DNA of 64,000 bases from Diplonema papillatum (GCA_030068145.1 JAPJBO010000986.1:1-64000); one strand, 5' to 3'; numbered from the stretch's first letter, positions 20,145 through 30,490 are shown. The notes: a model not told the origin generated them from the sequence alone. Program-made: numbers and translations.

Positions 20145-21370
20145 ACCGATCGTGTACAATCTTGCGAACAATACCCACGGGGAGCAGGTAGCAGCATCAG
20201 GGGGCAGCAGATGGAGGGTATCCAGTGACAACGCACATCACCCGAAACGAGCAGCCCCCTTTTACTTTTCTCAACCCTCTCAACCCCTCCTTACCCAAGC
20301 CTCCGGTCAACCGGAGACTTTAAAATACCGACCTTCTACTCCACAAATAGCGCTTGAAGGAACCCCCGAGGAAGCGCACACCTGCACCCATGGTATAGAT
20401 TCTTGCGAGCAATGTCTTCCGTGGGGCAGGTTGCAGCATCAGGGCGCGGGTATCTAGTATACGGAGACGTGAAAACCCCCAGGAACCTCGAAATTCAGTT
20501 TCATAGTCGACAGAAAAGGAGCCCTGGGCGCTGCAACTGCACCCGTTGTATAGATTCTTGCGAGCAATGTTCCCCACGGGGCAAGTTGCAGCATCAGGGG
20601 ACAGCAGAGCGCGGGTATCTAGTGTACGGAGACGTGACAACCCAGGAACCTCGAATTCAGTTTCGTATACGGAGACGTGACAACCCAGGAACCTCGAAAT
20701 TCAGTTTCATAGTCGACAGAAAAGGAGCCCTGGGCGCTGCAACTGCCCCCATTGTATAGATTCTTGCGAGCAATGTTCCCCACGGGGCAAGTTGCAGCAT
20801 CAGGGGACAGCAGAGCGCGGGTATCTAGTGTACGGAGACGTGACAACCCAGGAACCTCGAATTCAGTTTCGTATACGGAGACGTGACAACCCAGGAACCT
20901 CGAAATTCAGTTTCATAGTCGACAGAAAAGGAGCCCTGGGCGCTGCAACTGCCCCCATTGTATAGATTCTTGCGAGCAATGTTCCCCACGGGGCAAGTTG
21001 CAGCATCAGGGGACAGCAGAGCGCGGGTATCTAGTATACGGAGACGTGGAAACCCAGGTACCTCGAAATTCAGTTTCACAGTCGTCAGAAAAGGATCCCT
21101 GGGGAAGTGCTACAACCGCACCCATCGTGTAGATTCTCGCGAGCAACGCCCCCCCATGGGACACGGTTGCAGCAGCAGGGACAGCAGATCGCGGGTATCA
21201 GAACACGGAGACGTGAACCCTCCGGAACCCTCGAAATTCACTTTCGTAATCGACAGCAAAGGAACCGCGGGGCAGCAGAACCGTACCCATTGTGTATCGT
21301 TTCTCGAGCAATGTCCTCCACGGTGCAGGTTGCAGCAGCAGAGCGCGGGCGGTCGGTTTACGGAGACACG
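20145..21370. repeat. 150-240-bp tandem repeat, seven units
   Basis: Units begin near TATAGATTCTTGCGAGCAAT and contain GGGGCAAGTTGCAGCATCAG, an 'ACGGAGACGTG...CCTCGAA' block and a CAGTCGACAGAAAAGG-like end. Starts fall near 20150, 20393, 20547, 20752, 20957, 21125 and 21290. The middle units are almost identical (period ~205) and contain an internal duplication of the GGAGACGTGACAACCCAGGA block; the outer ones have diverged. This is the classic pattern of unequal crossing-over. No gene is apparent. Confidence 0.85.
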
Positions 21371-22440
21371 GACGAGACTTCGCTGACAATGAACAGCAAT
21401 CCAGACGTCCCTCGGGTCCCCAGGCTTGGCTCGTTTACAATCGCTGGAAAGACCGATGCAATTATTTGACAAAAAACAGGAGAAAGAGAGAAAAGAGCAA
21501 CACCACCCTTTTCGAGCCTTTTGTCTCAAGAAAAAAAATCAGAGAGCAACCTGAGGAGATACACGACACACTCACACACTGACCCTCCTTGTGCCCGTTC
21601 CTTCTCTTTCAATAACACCTACTATAAGTCTACAATGATGTGGAGGCCCGAACCGGATGTTCCAAGCTGGTGTGCATACCTTCGTTTTACTGTCTGTTGA
21701 TCTAGAGATTTAAAGTGGATCTAGCTGAGCCCACACTCAGAACAGATCTGGAAGGTGAGCAGCGACACCTCCCCTCATTGCGAGCACGAGTGTACTGGGG
21801 AAAACCTGCTGCACGGAAGCCAATCTTCACGTGTTCGGCGGTACTGCAGGGCTACGCACCGACGGGTCAAGTGGCTACCCCCAAGCTAAAAGACTGTCTG
21901 AACCTTTACTTTGTCTCTTGTTGGCATGGGTCACTCAATTGCTCAGCCATGTGGCTGTCCAGGCCATGCGACCCTGGATGGCGGTTTTCCCCCATGTTCG
22001 TTTTGCTGTACCAGCTGTTGCATAGCAAGTAGGCAAATAATGTAAAATAGCCAGAAGATGCGAGAGAAATGGCTGAAGAAAAGCACCAACAAAGGGTGAT
22101 GAAAATGATAACAACGAACTTTCTGTTCTTCGCGTGATCAAGGTACAAACCTCTCCCCTTGCGTGCACTCAGCGGGAGAGAGGGATAATCCGGCGATTTT
22201 TGTGTGTTCTCCTGGTGAGGCACCTATATCGGGTGGGCACGTCTCCTTGCAGGGGATTAGCTTCTATATCCACATTTGGACTGTCAGTCCAAATTTGGAA
22301 AGGCCGCCGAGAAAAAAAGAAATATAAAAAGGGGACTCCACCACCACCAAGCTCCGGCAGAGTGGCCAATGTGCGTTCTGAGGGCCTCTCAGGGCCCAGC
22401 CTTGTCGTGAAGACGTCGCGTCGCGCTGTATTGAGGCCAG
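21371..22440. other. intergenic with an inverted family D fragment
   Basis: No convincing gene. 21800-21895 is an inverted fragment of family D (CACGTGTTCGGCGGTACTGC). At 22265-22310 TCCACATTTGGACTGTCAGT / CCAAATTTGGA form short inverted blocks. Confidence 0.5.
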
Positions 22441-22447
22441 AGAGGAG

Positions 22448-22675
22448 GAGTGTTCGCGCTAAGGGAAAATGCGGCTGATTTCAGCCGGAAGAACATACTG
22501 ACCGGCTGATAATCAGCCGGCTGATTTTTGGAAGGTCTGCCGATCAGACGGGTTTTGCGACAACATCTTGATTCACACACCTTACCCGGTTGTAGTGCGT
22601 CAAGCTGATTCTGCTCCACGGGCGACGTAGCCAAAGCTGTTGAAAATCGGCTGATTTTGTGCGAGATGCGACACT
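22448..22675. mobile_element. hAT-type MITE family B, copy 2 (damaged)
   Basis: The left end reads GAGTGTTCGCGC instead of CAGTG, and the interior matches the family up to GATTTTGTGCGAG. The right end is rearranged (GATGCGACACTG), losing the poly-A and AATTTAATCAGCCGGC blocks. No target duplication can be read. It is an old or internally deleted copy. Confidence 0.7.
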
Positions 22676-23009
22676 GGCAGGCGAGCCCACTAAGTGCAGA
22701 AACCGCTGAAAAAACAGTGGAAACACAAAAAGCCGTTAGCGGTCCAAATTTGGAAAATGGACCGGAGACCAAGCTAATGCCCTCCTTGTGCCGTATCTCC
22801 TTGTGATGCAAAAAAAAAGTATCCGGCGCGCTAGCGATCCTGGTGAGGACAAGCAGCAGACGGACCGGTATGGCAGACAGGGAAGCTCACACGCAACCAA
22901 ACCCACTCACACAGGGGCGAAACAGGCCGCTGTGAGCCTGCCGAGAACCAGTGGGGACAGTCAGCGACCTCCTTCCCAACCAGCTGGGGAGCAACGGTAT
23001 GCCTCTTTT

Positions 23010-23130
23010 TTTTACATAAGCGCCAGCTTGAAAGGAAATGCTCGACGATGCTGCCCGACAAAGAACCGAAGGGATCCCAAGTGCTGTAACTACCGAACCA
23101 CGTGTTGAACGGACGTGAGGATTCCAACTT
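23010..23130 (+). repeat. dispersed repeat family C, copy 2 (partial)
   Basis: It matches 11168-11290 from TTACATAAGCGCCAGCTTGA to GTTGAACGGACGTGAGG and then stops, before GATTCCAACTTGACGCGCCG. That block recurs inverted at 45155-45175. Confidence 0.8.
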
Positions 23131-23180
23131 GACGCGCCGAAGGCGTTCGAGCAAGCTTTAGGTGTGTAGGAAGGAGTGAA

Positions 23181-23513
23181 GACGACAAGAAACAACGGAG
23201 CGACTGGGAACGCGGTCGTGGGTTGCGTACCGTGGACGCGAGGCAGTGTCACAATTTGTCGGCGGATTCTTCGGGTAGCGCGTCGTCCGACGACAAGAAA
23301 CAACGGAGCGACTGGGAACGCGTTCGTGGGTTGCGTACCATGGACGCGAGGAAGTGTCACAATTTGTCGGCGGATTCTTCGGGTAGCGCGTCGTCCGACG
23401 ACAAGAAACAACGGAGCGACTGGGAACGCGGTCGTGGGTTGCGTACCATGGACGCGAGGAAGTGTCACAATCTGTCGGCGGATTCTTCGGGTAGCGCGTC
23501 GTCCGACCGCAGC
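23181..23513. repeat. 108-bp tandem repeat, three copies (36 codons per unit)
   Basis: The unit starts GACGACAAGAAACAACGGAG at 23181, 23289 and 23397. The 108-bp period keeps frames open on both strands. The plus-strand frame 23223-23708 reads a Ser/Asp-rich unit (SADSSGSASSDDKKQRSDWE). On the minus strand the frame enters from an amphipathic segment (VKEEDGLKKEEAAEAVENLH) at 23618. Either could be a real protein repeat, but no start, family or second copy supports one over the other. Confidence 0.75.
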
Positions 23514-23763
23514 GGCGAGTTCGATGAAGTACGCACACGTGTGCAGGATGGCGGTGTGAAGGTTTTCGACGGCCTCCGCGGCCTCCTCCTTCTTCAGCCC
23601 GTCCTCCTCCTTGACCACCTCTTCGTTGACTTCGAGGTTCGCGCTACCCCGACTAGCACGAAGGCCCTGAGGACCCCGTTTTTTAATACTGAACGGTCAA
23701 ATTGGTGAGGGTTATTGGCTGATTTGGGGGTTAGTGAACATTTGACCCTTCGCTAATAATAAG

Positions 23764-23960
23764 CATTTATTCGGCAAGATAATTTCCGTTTATTTTGTCG
23801 AGGTGTCGGTTTTAGTCCCGAGGGAGGCCCGAGGGGGGGTTTGCAACCCCGAGCCACGAGCGGAGCGAGTGGCGAGGGGTTGCAAACCCCCCCGAGGGCC
23901 TCCCGAGGGACTAAAACCGACACCGAGGCAAAATTGGCGGAAATTATTGCCGAATAAATG
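23764..23960. mobile_element. 197-bp fold-back element, near-perfect hairpin
   Basis: The arms are about 85 bp each, beginning CATTTATTCGGCAA and running inward through GTGTCGGTTTTAGTCCC to GGGTTTGCAACCCC, around a ~25-bp loop that is itself partly inverted (GCCAC...GTGGC). The arms differ at a handful of positions, mostly compensated GAGGG/TCGGG swaps. No clear target duplication is present. It resembles a fold-back MITE with almost no unique interior. Confidence 0.85.
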
Positions 23961-26058
23961 ATTTTATTGGGAAAACTAAATTCCCGAGGGTGGAAACAAA
24001 ACATCGTTGCTTGGACGGCGTGAAATTTTGATAAGTCGCGGGGAGTTGATGTGGTGTTAGTTTGCAACGCGAGTGCTCGGCCGCTTGCACATGCACAGCA
24101 GGCGATCAGCAGATGAACTCAGACAGCTGGAATCCAGTGTGCTCAGGCAGACCCACAGATGTTCTTGCAACGAGACTCAAGCACACTGAATTGGTACAAG
24201 TTTTCTACGCACTTGGACCTGGAATTCAGCATGGGTGAGTTCGCTGGCGGTGAACTTCATCTGACACTTACTGGGCTGGAGCGTTCACGGGAGGGGTTTT
24301 CTTCACAGGCCTTTGAGCACCGAGGATGAGACACCAATGAATTCGGCTCAAAACGAGCTCAAAACACGCGATTTCACTCACCACAGGGAGAAAAAAAATT
24401 TTGCGAGGGGTCTCCCCTACAGATTTCTCTGTATAACCCCCACGCAAAAATAAACGTTTATTTTTTTCGCGATACAAAATAAATTTCGTCTATTTTTTTC
24501 ACCTGAAAATGGCTGGCGGCACAAAATAAATGCTGCCACACGAAATAAATTCCAAAAATAAACTCGTTTATTTTTCCGGCCTGTGTAAACACAAAGGAAT
24601 CCTGCCAAAAATAAACGAAATTTATCGTCACGCTCCGCAAGCCATTTCCACCAGAGGGAATTTATTTTTCCCAATAAACCCATTTACGGTAAGCCTGAGC
24701 AATGAGCGAGCCACCACCGTCCTGAAGATCATGTCACTGCCACAGTTTACATGTCCGTGCTTTCGCAGGCACTAGCTTCGGCTGCTGGCTTCTCGCGCCA
24801 GAGACCTTCTATAGTCTGGGGTTGATCATTTGCGGCTTACAAGTTCACAGCTGTTGGAGTTAAGCGTGTGAGGACCCGCTCTTCATGGCATCCAAACCGC
24901 CGAAGACTTTCTACTTGATCCCACGAACAACTGCAGATCCGGGGTTTCCTGGTGCTACCAGATGCAACTTCTGGATACCAGCAAAGGGCGCGTTTCTTCG
25001 TGTTCCCCTCCCGAACTTTCGTGCAGTGTGTCAATCCAGTGATGTTCCCATTGGTACATGTCCATTACCCTAACTACACTAACCTAGACGCAGAGGTCTC
25101 AATTACACGGGGAAGGGTAGGTACCAGGTGAAAAACCCGACGGGTATCACCTTCGACCTGCTGCACGGGCTTACACAATTTTGGACCACTGCTTCAGCAG
25201 CCGTGGGTTCAGCTTTGGCGCCGTCGTCAGATCCACGTGTGGACAGTGAATGGTGTCAGTCGCAAGGATTCCGGAAATGCCAAGACCCATAGGAAATGAG
25301 AGCGCCCTCTAAAACAAGTCGAATAGTCGGCAATAGGCAACAACGACACACGCACAAGCAAGCGTACTGCCACTATCGCAGATACCATACGCACACTATT
25401 CTTCGATACTTAAAAGGAACCTTTACGACAATGGTCACCCGGAGACTTTAAAACCCCGGATCTCTGAGTGAACTGTCACCCTCGGATCTCTGAATGAACT
25501 GTCACCCTAAAAATAATCCATGCAAACCCTCAGACGGTGCAACGCGAAGAGTACGAGTACTACGGCATATCGCCGATAAGCAGCACCAACGAGCCAGGTA
25601 TGTCGCTGTGTTTCAGCTTTTCGTCGAAGTGGCGGTTTCGCGTTGGCGGTGCACGGTAGAGTCCAGCCTCAGTGGCATGTTGATGTGGAACGCTGCACGC
25701 AAAGAAAGCAGGTCCCCTTGTGTGTCCGTGGCTTCAAGGACCGAAACACAGCGCAGATGGAACCAGTGAGGTGTTTAAGCACAGAATCCGTTCTTGCAAT
25801 CCCGCCATTTTAGCAGGGAAATTAGCGTAATGCGACGTGCTGTCTCCAGCTCGCAGGATTACCTCCCCGCTCTCTTTTCCCTTTGGGACTCCAGCTGTTG
25901 ATGCTGCACACGGCAACCCCATGTCCACTGTGCTCTGTGGCAGAACAATGCCTGCGCATTAAGATTTTGCCACATCCCATACACGTACACCACCCTCTAT
26001 GGAATACAGGTGGTATCTAGATAGTACGTAGGTACGGATACACCATCATACAACGGGA
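23961..26058. other. intergenic; AT-rich AAATAAAC/GTTTATTT cluster at 24440-24690
   Basis: No convincing gene. At 24440-24690 blocks such as AAAATAAACGTTTATTTTTT, AATAAACTCGTTTATTTTTC and ACAAAATAAATTTCG form repeated short hairpins. At 25436-25505 there is a copy of the short dispersed motif E (GTCACCCGGAGACTTTAAAA). The rest shows only isolated short frames. Confidence 0.5.
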
Positions 26059-26237
26059 CTCACACTCACACTCACACTCACACTCACACTCACACTCACA
26101 CTCACACTCACACTCACACTCACACTCACACTCACACTCACACTCACACTCACACTCACACTCACACTCACACTCACACTCACACTCACACTCACACTCA
26201 CACTCACACTCACACTCACACTCACACTCACACTCAC
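26059..26237. repeat. (CTCACA)n hexamer array, ~30 copies
   Basis: It is a perfect hexanucleotide array directly upstream of the 200-aa gene. In that gene's frame it would read (Leu-Thr)n, and the frame is open through it. So either the array lies in the 5' leader or it has replaced the original N-terminal codons. The minus-strand (Glu-Cys)n frame is an artefact. Confidence 0.97.
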
Positions 26238-26259
26238 GCACACAGTCCTCGGCCAACCG

Positions 26260-26862
26260 ATGCAAGCCGCCGGGTTCCACCCCGAGTTCGCGGCGGGGAT
26301 CGGGTCTTTGCCGAAGGCGCACGTCCTGCCGCAGGCGTCGGCTACCCCGGCCCAACGGGCCGCCGCCAGCGGCGGGCCCCCGACGCTGCTGGACGACATC
26401 CCGAAGCAGCGCGTGCCCAGCGTCCCCGCAGCATCGGACGCCCCGGTGGACCAGCCGCCAGCGGACACCGCCCATCATCAGCCGAACCCGCCGCCAGCCC
26501 ACAGGAGCCCTTTGGCTGTGCCTTCCAGCCGACCGCAGGTTGAAACGGTGGCCCCCGGCAGCGGGAGGCATACGCCGCTGTCCAACGCGGGCGAGGCTGC
26601 GGCTGCCGCCCGTCAGCGGCAGAGCAGCACCGCCAGCACCGCCTCCTCGGCCCCGCAGCCGCGGCCCCGCAGCAACTCGAACGCGTCGAACGCCAGAAAC
26701 GCGGCGCCGTCCCTCCCCACGAGCCCCGGCACGCTGGTCAAGCCGAAGCAGCCGGAGGCTGCCGCCAAGCCGTCAGCCCTCATGCGGGCCTACCAAGAGA
26801 ACTGCCGTGACTTCTGCACCGCACCTTTCTTCCCGCCGCGTGCCGTCGAGTCCGCAGCGTGA
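26260..26862 (+). CDS. Pro/Ala/Ser-rich protein of unknown function, 200 aa
   Basis: I do not recognise this protein. It is compositionally biased (Pro, Ala, Ser, Arg) and probably disordered, with a Ser/Arg/Asn-rich middle (PRSNSNASNARNAAPSLP) and a more ordered C-terminus (KPSALMRAYQENCRDFCTAP) with two Cys. GC-rich third positions match the other long genes here. The strongest evidence that the C-terminal part is a real gene is that it and the 3' flank were duplicated downstream (27084-27260 and 27375-27500), with the KPKQPEAAAKPSAL...YQENCRDFCTAP block kept in frame in the nearer copy. The start is uncertain: the ATG at 26260 is the first after the hexamer array, but the frame is open further upstream. 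No signal peptide or membrane segment is seen. Confidence 0.6.
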   Translation: MQAAGFHPEFAAGIGSLPKAHVLPQASATPAQRAAASGGPPTLLDDIPKQRVPSVPAASDAPVDQPPADTAHHQPNPPPAHRSPLAVPSSRPQVETVAPGSGRHTPLSNAGEAAAAARQRQSSTASTASSAPQPRPRSNSNASNARNAAPSLPTSPGTLVKPKQPEAAAKPSALMRAYQENCRDFCTAPFFPPRAVESAA

Positions 26863-27083
26863 GATCCACCCCCTTCTGACAGACAGACCGTCAACTGCAT
26901 CTCCGGGCAATTGTTCCATGCAGTTCCAGGGGATGAGGGGCTTAGCGTGAGCAAGAAAACGCGACCCCGTAACAACAATGTTGGGTAGACACTCACACAA
27001 GTGTCTACTCAGCGTCGTCCGTCTACTTGGCCCGGTGGCGGTGTCTCTAGTGTATGTCCGGTGGTAGCAAGTGTGGACCTCCT

Positions 27084-27294
27084 CGGCCTCGCAGCAACTC
27101 GAGCGTGTCGAGAACCGCGGCGCCGTCCCTCCACCAGCCCCGGCACGCTGGTCAAGCCGAAACAACCGGAGGCTGCCGCAAAGCCGTCAGCCCTCATGCC
27201 GGCCTTCCAAGAGAACTGCCGTGACTTCTGCACCGCACCTTTCCATGGCTTAACCATGGTTACGAAGACGAACGAAAATTCAAGCGAACTCTAA
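27084..27294 (+). pseudogene. duplicated 3' end of the 200-aa gene, copy 1
   Basis: It copies roughly the last 65 codons of the preceding gene (from the PRPRSNS block to ENCRDFCTAPF), in frame and with a few substitutions (AYQ to AFQ, one small deletion). It then ends differently, in HGLTMVTKTNENSSEL and a stop at 27294. It has no start of its own. Confidence 0.85.
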
Positions 27295-27374
27295 CTCTGA
27301 AAACACAGCCACAAACATAGCTCAAAGCATCTGCAGAATAACACGAAAAGCCTCCAGGCAAAACCCCCGTTTTC

Positions 27375-27509
27375 ACATTTCTTCCCGTCGCGTGCCGTCG
27401 AGTTTGCAGCGTGCACCGAGCCGGTTCATCCCTCCTGACAGACCGTGAGACGCATCGTCAAGCAATTCCATGCAGTTCCAGGGAGCAGGGATGCGGGGCT
27501 TACCGTGAG
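27375..27509 (+). pseudogene. duplicated 3' end and flank of the 200-aa gene, copy 2
   Basis: It begins within the last codons (TTCTTCCCGTCGCGTGCCGT) and extends into the gene's 3' flank, matching about 26825-26955 (CCATGCAGTTCCAGGG and GGGGCTTACCGTGAGC). A hAT-type MITE has landed in it at 27510. The matching uninterrupted sequence at 26938-26955 serves as a paralogous empty site. Confidence 0.85.
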
Positions 27510-27761
27510 CAGTGTTCGCGCCCAGGAAAATAGCGGCTGATTTCAGCAGGAAAAAAAAATTCTTGAAAAACTGACCGGCTGATAATCAAGGTCTGCCGAT
27601 CGGACGGTTTTTGCATCAGTCCCGCAGCTGATTCCGCTCCATGGGCGGCATAGCCAAAGCTTACACTGTTAAAAATCGGCTGACTTTGTGCGAGTCTGCC
27701 GATAAGAAAAAAAGGCTCAAAATTTAATCAGCCGGCAAGCCGGCTGATCGCGCCCACACTG
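27510..27761. mobile_element. hAT-type MITE family B, copy 3
   Basis: The ends are CAGTGTTCGCGC and GCGCCCACACTG. Perfect 8-bp target duplications ACCGTGAG lie at 27502-27509 and 27762-27769. The 252-bp interior carries the family's GGCTGATTTCAGC and AATTTAATCAGCCGGCAAGC words. The insertion sits in the duplicated flank of the 200-aa gene, whose uninterrupted version (GCTTAGCGTGAGCAAG) is at 26939 on. Confidence 0.93.
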
Positions 27762-27769
27762 ACCGTGAG

Positions 27770-28317
27770 CAACAAAAAATTGATTCCCCGAGAACACGTG
27801 TTAAGGTAGCACTCGTGAAGGGCTGTCCCCAGTCGGCGTTGCCTGTCAGCTTGGCCCAACTAGGCCCACCGCTGTCAGCGGGGACATTCCGAGGCAGCGT
27901 GCTCAGGAGCGACCTTTCTCCGACGAGCCACTGCGGGCTGGTGCCTGTCGTCACGTCAACTGACACGATCCACCCCAGCGGCTCTTTCCAACGCGCCGAG
28001 ACCCCCTTCGGGCCGGCGCAATCCACGGGTGCTACACGCGGCTCCTGATTTCTTCCAGATGTTGTGCCCGCAATGGAGTGTCAGCTTGGAACTGTTACGA
28101 ACAAGAGCAATCCAACTGGTTAATTAAACCACAGCATTTCGCTTCATCACAGCGGTGGCGAGTGGAATGTGACTTCTGCCCAGTGCCCTGAATGTCAACG
28201 CTGAGATCGCGGACACCACAAGATAAATGTGCGTGCTGCTTGTGACCGCACATCGCGCTCCTCCACCCCCCAACCCCTTTTTCTTTTTCATGAGCGTTTC
28301 CTCCTCCTTTTTTTTTG
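27770..28317. other. intergenic, no recognised gene
   Basis: Short frames exist on both strands at 27724-28048 but show no known motif, so I do not call a gene here. Confidence 0.4.
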
Positions 28318-28465
28318 GTATAAGCACCTGCTTTGTAGGAAATACTTGAGGAGACTGCCAGTTGCGATAGATCAAGGTAAATGTGCTGTAGCCCACACGA
28401 AACCTAATCCACAAATAACGCTAGAAACACAGGTAAATCTGGGTTTAGTGGCGGGCCGTAGAGCC
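28318..28465 (+). mobile_element. family A fold-back element, copy 2 (left part; right part at 28750-28835)
   Basis: The left part runs from TATAAGCACCTGCTTTGTAG to GGGTTTAGTGGCGGGC. The right part (GACCCACTTTGTAGTTGTAG to CAGTCCCTCGAGTATTTTC) resumes at 28750. About 285 bp of other repeats, including a family Y fragment and motif E, separate the halves, so the copy was interrupted or rearranged. Confidence 0.75.
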
Positions 28466-29064
28466 ATGGTGCGAACAATGGACCGGTACGGTTTACAGGG
28501 CAACTCCTGCTCAACTTGTAAGACGTGGGGAGCCCAAGAGCACTCACCTATCCTGGCGAGAACTTGGTGTCGGTCACAAATTGTTTCGAACCTGACTCGT
28601 CGAAGCGAGCAAATAAAGTGTACACGAAAGAAGCCATGCATGCCCCCCCCCCCAAACCCACCCAGTACGTATTAGCTTTAAAAGAACCGATTCGACGAAG
28701 GTCACCCGGAGACTCTAAAATCCCGGATTCTCAAGCGAACTATAACTCTAAAAAGGACCCACTTTGTAGTTGTAGTGTTTTCTCCCCCTCTAGCCTCCTT
28801 CGAAATGAGCACAAGGCAGTCCCTCGAGTATTTTCTTCTTCTTTTTATCGGGCGCCCGAACACTCGGTAACACCGGTACTTCTGCCGCTGGCCGTCCAAG
28901 GGTTGACGAGCTGGTTCGCTACACGCGATGAGGTGTGAACACCTTCTCACTCTCGGCTAACGCGAAAAAAAAGATGTGAACACAACCTTGGGGGGTTCGA
29001 GTCATTTAAATGTGTTCCAAAAGGTTTCATTCACTCTGTGGCAGTGTTTTGGGGGTTTGCATAC

Positions 29065-29275
29065 CATGCAGGGTCAGAACCTTGTGTCTTTTTAAAACGC
29101 TCCCGCGGGGCCGATGGAGCCCTAAAATTTTTTTTGGAAAAAAAAAATTTGCTCAATTTCCTCAAAAATTACTGCAGAGTTTGTTCCAAACTTTTAAAAT
29201 TCAAAAAACCCAATTTTTTCCTGAAAATTTTTTTTTTGCCATTTTCAAAAAGACACAAGGTTTTGACCCTGCATG
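29065..29275. mobile_element. 211-bp MITE with ~33-bp TIRs
   Basis: The TIR is CATGCAGGGTCARAACCTTG + TGTCTTTTTRAAA, with one or two mismatches between ends, around an AT-rich centre. ATAC flanks both sides (29061-29064 and 29276-29279), consistent with a 4-bp target duplication. The right flank (ATACGCACCTGCTTCGTAGA) continues as a worn family A copy, so the element landed near its start. Confidence 0.8.
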
Positions 29276-29420
29276 ATACGCACCTGCTTCGTAGAAGATA
29301 CTCGAGGAGGCCGCCGGGGGCAAAACCTCAACAAAAGGATAAGTTGTGCTCGCAGCCCACATTACACAGGCAGATCTGGGTTATAGAAGCCTTATATTTT
29401 GGGTTAGTTTGGGTTAGAAT

Positions 29421-29702
29421 CAGTGTTCGCGCGAAGGAAAAATAGCGGCTGATTTTCAGCCGGAAAAAAATTTCTTGAAAAACCGACCGGCTGATAATCA
29501 GCCGGCTGGTTTTTGGAAGGTCTGCCGATCAGAAGGGTTTTACGACAACATCTTGCCGTTGCAACAAGCTGATTCCGCTCCATGGGCGGCAGAGCCAAAT
29601 CTTACACTGTTGCAAATCGGCTGATTTGTGCGAGTCTGCCGGTAAAAAAAAAAGGGCTCGAAATTTAATCAGCCGGCAAGCCGGCTGATCGCCCGCACAC
29701 TG
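29421..29702. mobile_element. hAT-type MITE family B, copy 4
   Basis: The ends are CAGTGTTCGCGC and GCCCGCACACTG, with perfect 8-bp duplications GTTAGAAT at 29413-29420 and 29703-29710. It sits in a family F repeat. An uninterrupted relative at 40369 (GGGTTAGAATGCAAAGAGTC) reads straight across the insertion point. This is the best proof of hAT-like mobility here. Confidence 0.95.
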
Positions 29703-29815
29703 GTTAGAATGCAAAACAATCTGTGGCGATAATCTGCATCGCCGGCCGGCGCGGTTATCTCTTCGCACGTGATGTGTCATGCTTTCGCCTCTTCAGCTCG
29801 TCTTGAGTGTCGCGC
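29703..29815 (+). repeat. dispersed repeat family F, copy 2
   Basis: It continues from the hAT MITE insertion site: GCAAAACAATCTGTGGCGAT, then CATCGCCGGCCGGCGCGGTT and CTCTTCGCACGTGATGTGTC. It matches 18625-18735 and 40376-40445. Confidence 0.8.
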
Positions 29816-30085
29816 TCCGTGATAGTTTTTTTTTTTTTTTTGAAAGTACGCTAATACAGCATACTAGCTCTGACTTCGACCCCCGAGCCCAGAACTGGTA
29901 AACTGGTCTGTATCCAAATTTTGTGCACAGGGGGTGTTGCAGGAGGGCAGCCACCCCCGTTCGGCAACGAATGCCTGCAGAGCGAAGTCGTACCGGATAG
30001 CGGTGGGATGGTGGACAAAGGACGAAGAAAGCCATACGCCTGCTACGGGAAACAAAGGGACGAGTGCAATGGGCCAACAACAGCG

Positions 30086-30490
30086 TCAGTGAAGGGCCGA
30101 TTGCAGCAGCCTTGGGTTAGTCATCATATTTTTGCGCATGACCCCCACTTTGTCGACGCACGCTTCATACTCCGGCCACGTGGCGAAGTTCAGTGTTCTT
30201 GGGCTCGCAATCCACGCATTGAGGTACGCCATAGCGCTCCTCGGGATGCCGCTGCCACGTTCATACGGGCCATTGAGCCCGAGCATTAGCACGTCGGTCA
30301 GCGTCTGCTCGTGAAGCCTCTTCCTGGCTTTTGTCAACACCCTTTTCATGTTTGAAAAGACACGCTCGACCGATGCTGTCCCCATTGGCAGGACAACAGC
30401 AATGGCAAACAGCTTGTTTGTCTCTGGAAATGCCGTCGAAAAGTTCGATGACTTCAGCAGCCCCAGCATGACGTCTTCCAATGCACCCGG
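30086..30490 (-). pseudogene. hAT-family transposase, C-terminal dimerisation domain remnant
   Basis: The minus-strand frame ends at 30086. Its last ~130 residues match the hAT C-terminal dimerisation region: LFAIAVVLPMGTASVERVFS followed by NMKRVLTKARKRLHEQTLTD and VLMLGLNGP. This is the S-x-x-E-R-x-F-S core and the R-x-x-L helix of the family. The frame is open further upstream (to 30817), but that part is a GGTAGTACACTGTGG-type repeat with no catalytic DDE region. It is a 5'-truncated relic, and the 3' tail runs on to a TAATGATGAC-like end. hAT transposases produce 8-bp duplications, so this family or a relative could have moved the CAGTG-ended MITEs nearby. The link is inference. Confidence 0.85.

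Noticed and set aside
26017-26571. Minus-strand frame ending in (Glu-Cys)n
   Set aside because: The repeat is the hexamer satellite read in antisense, and the rest is the shadow of the 200-aa gene.
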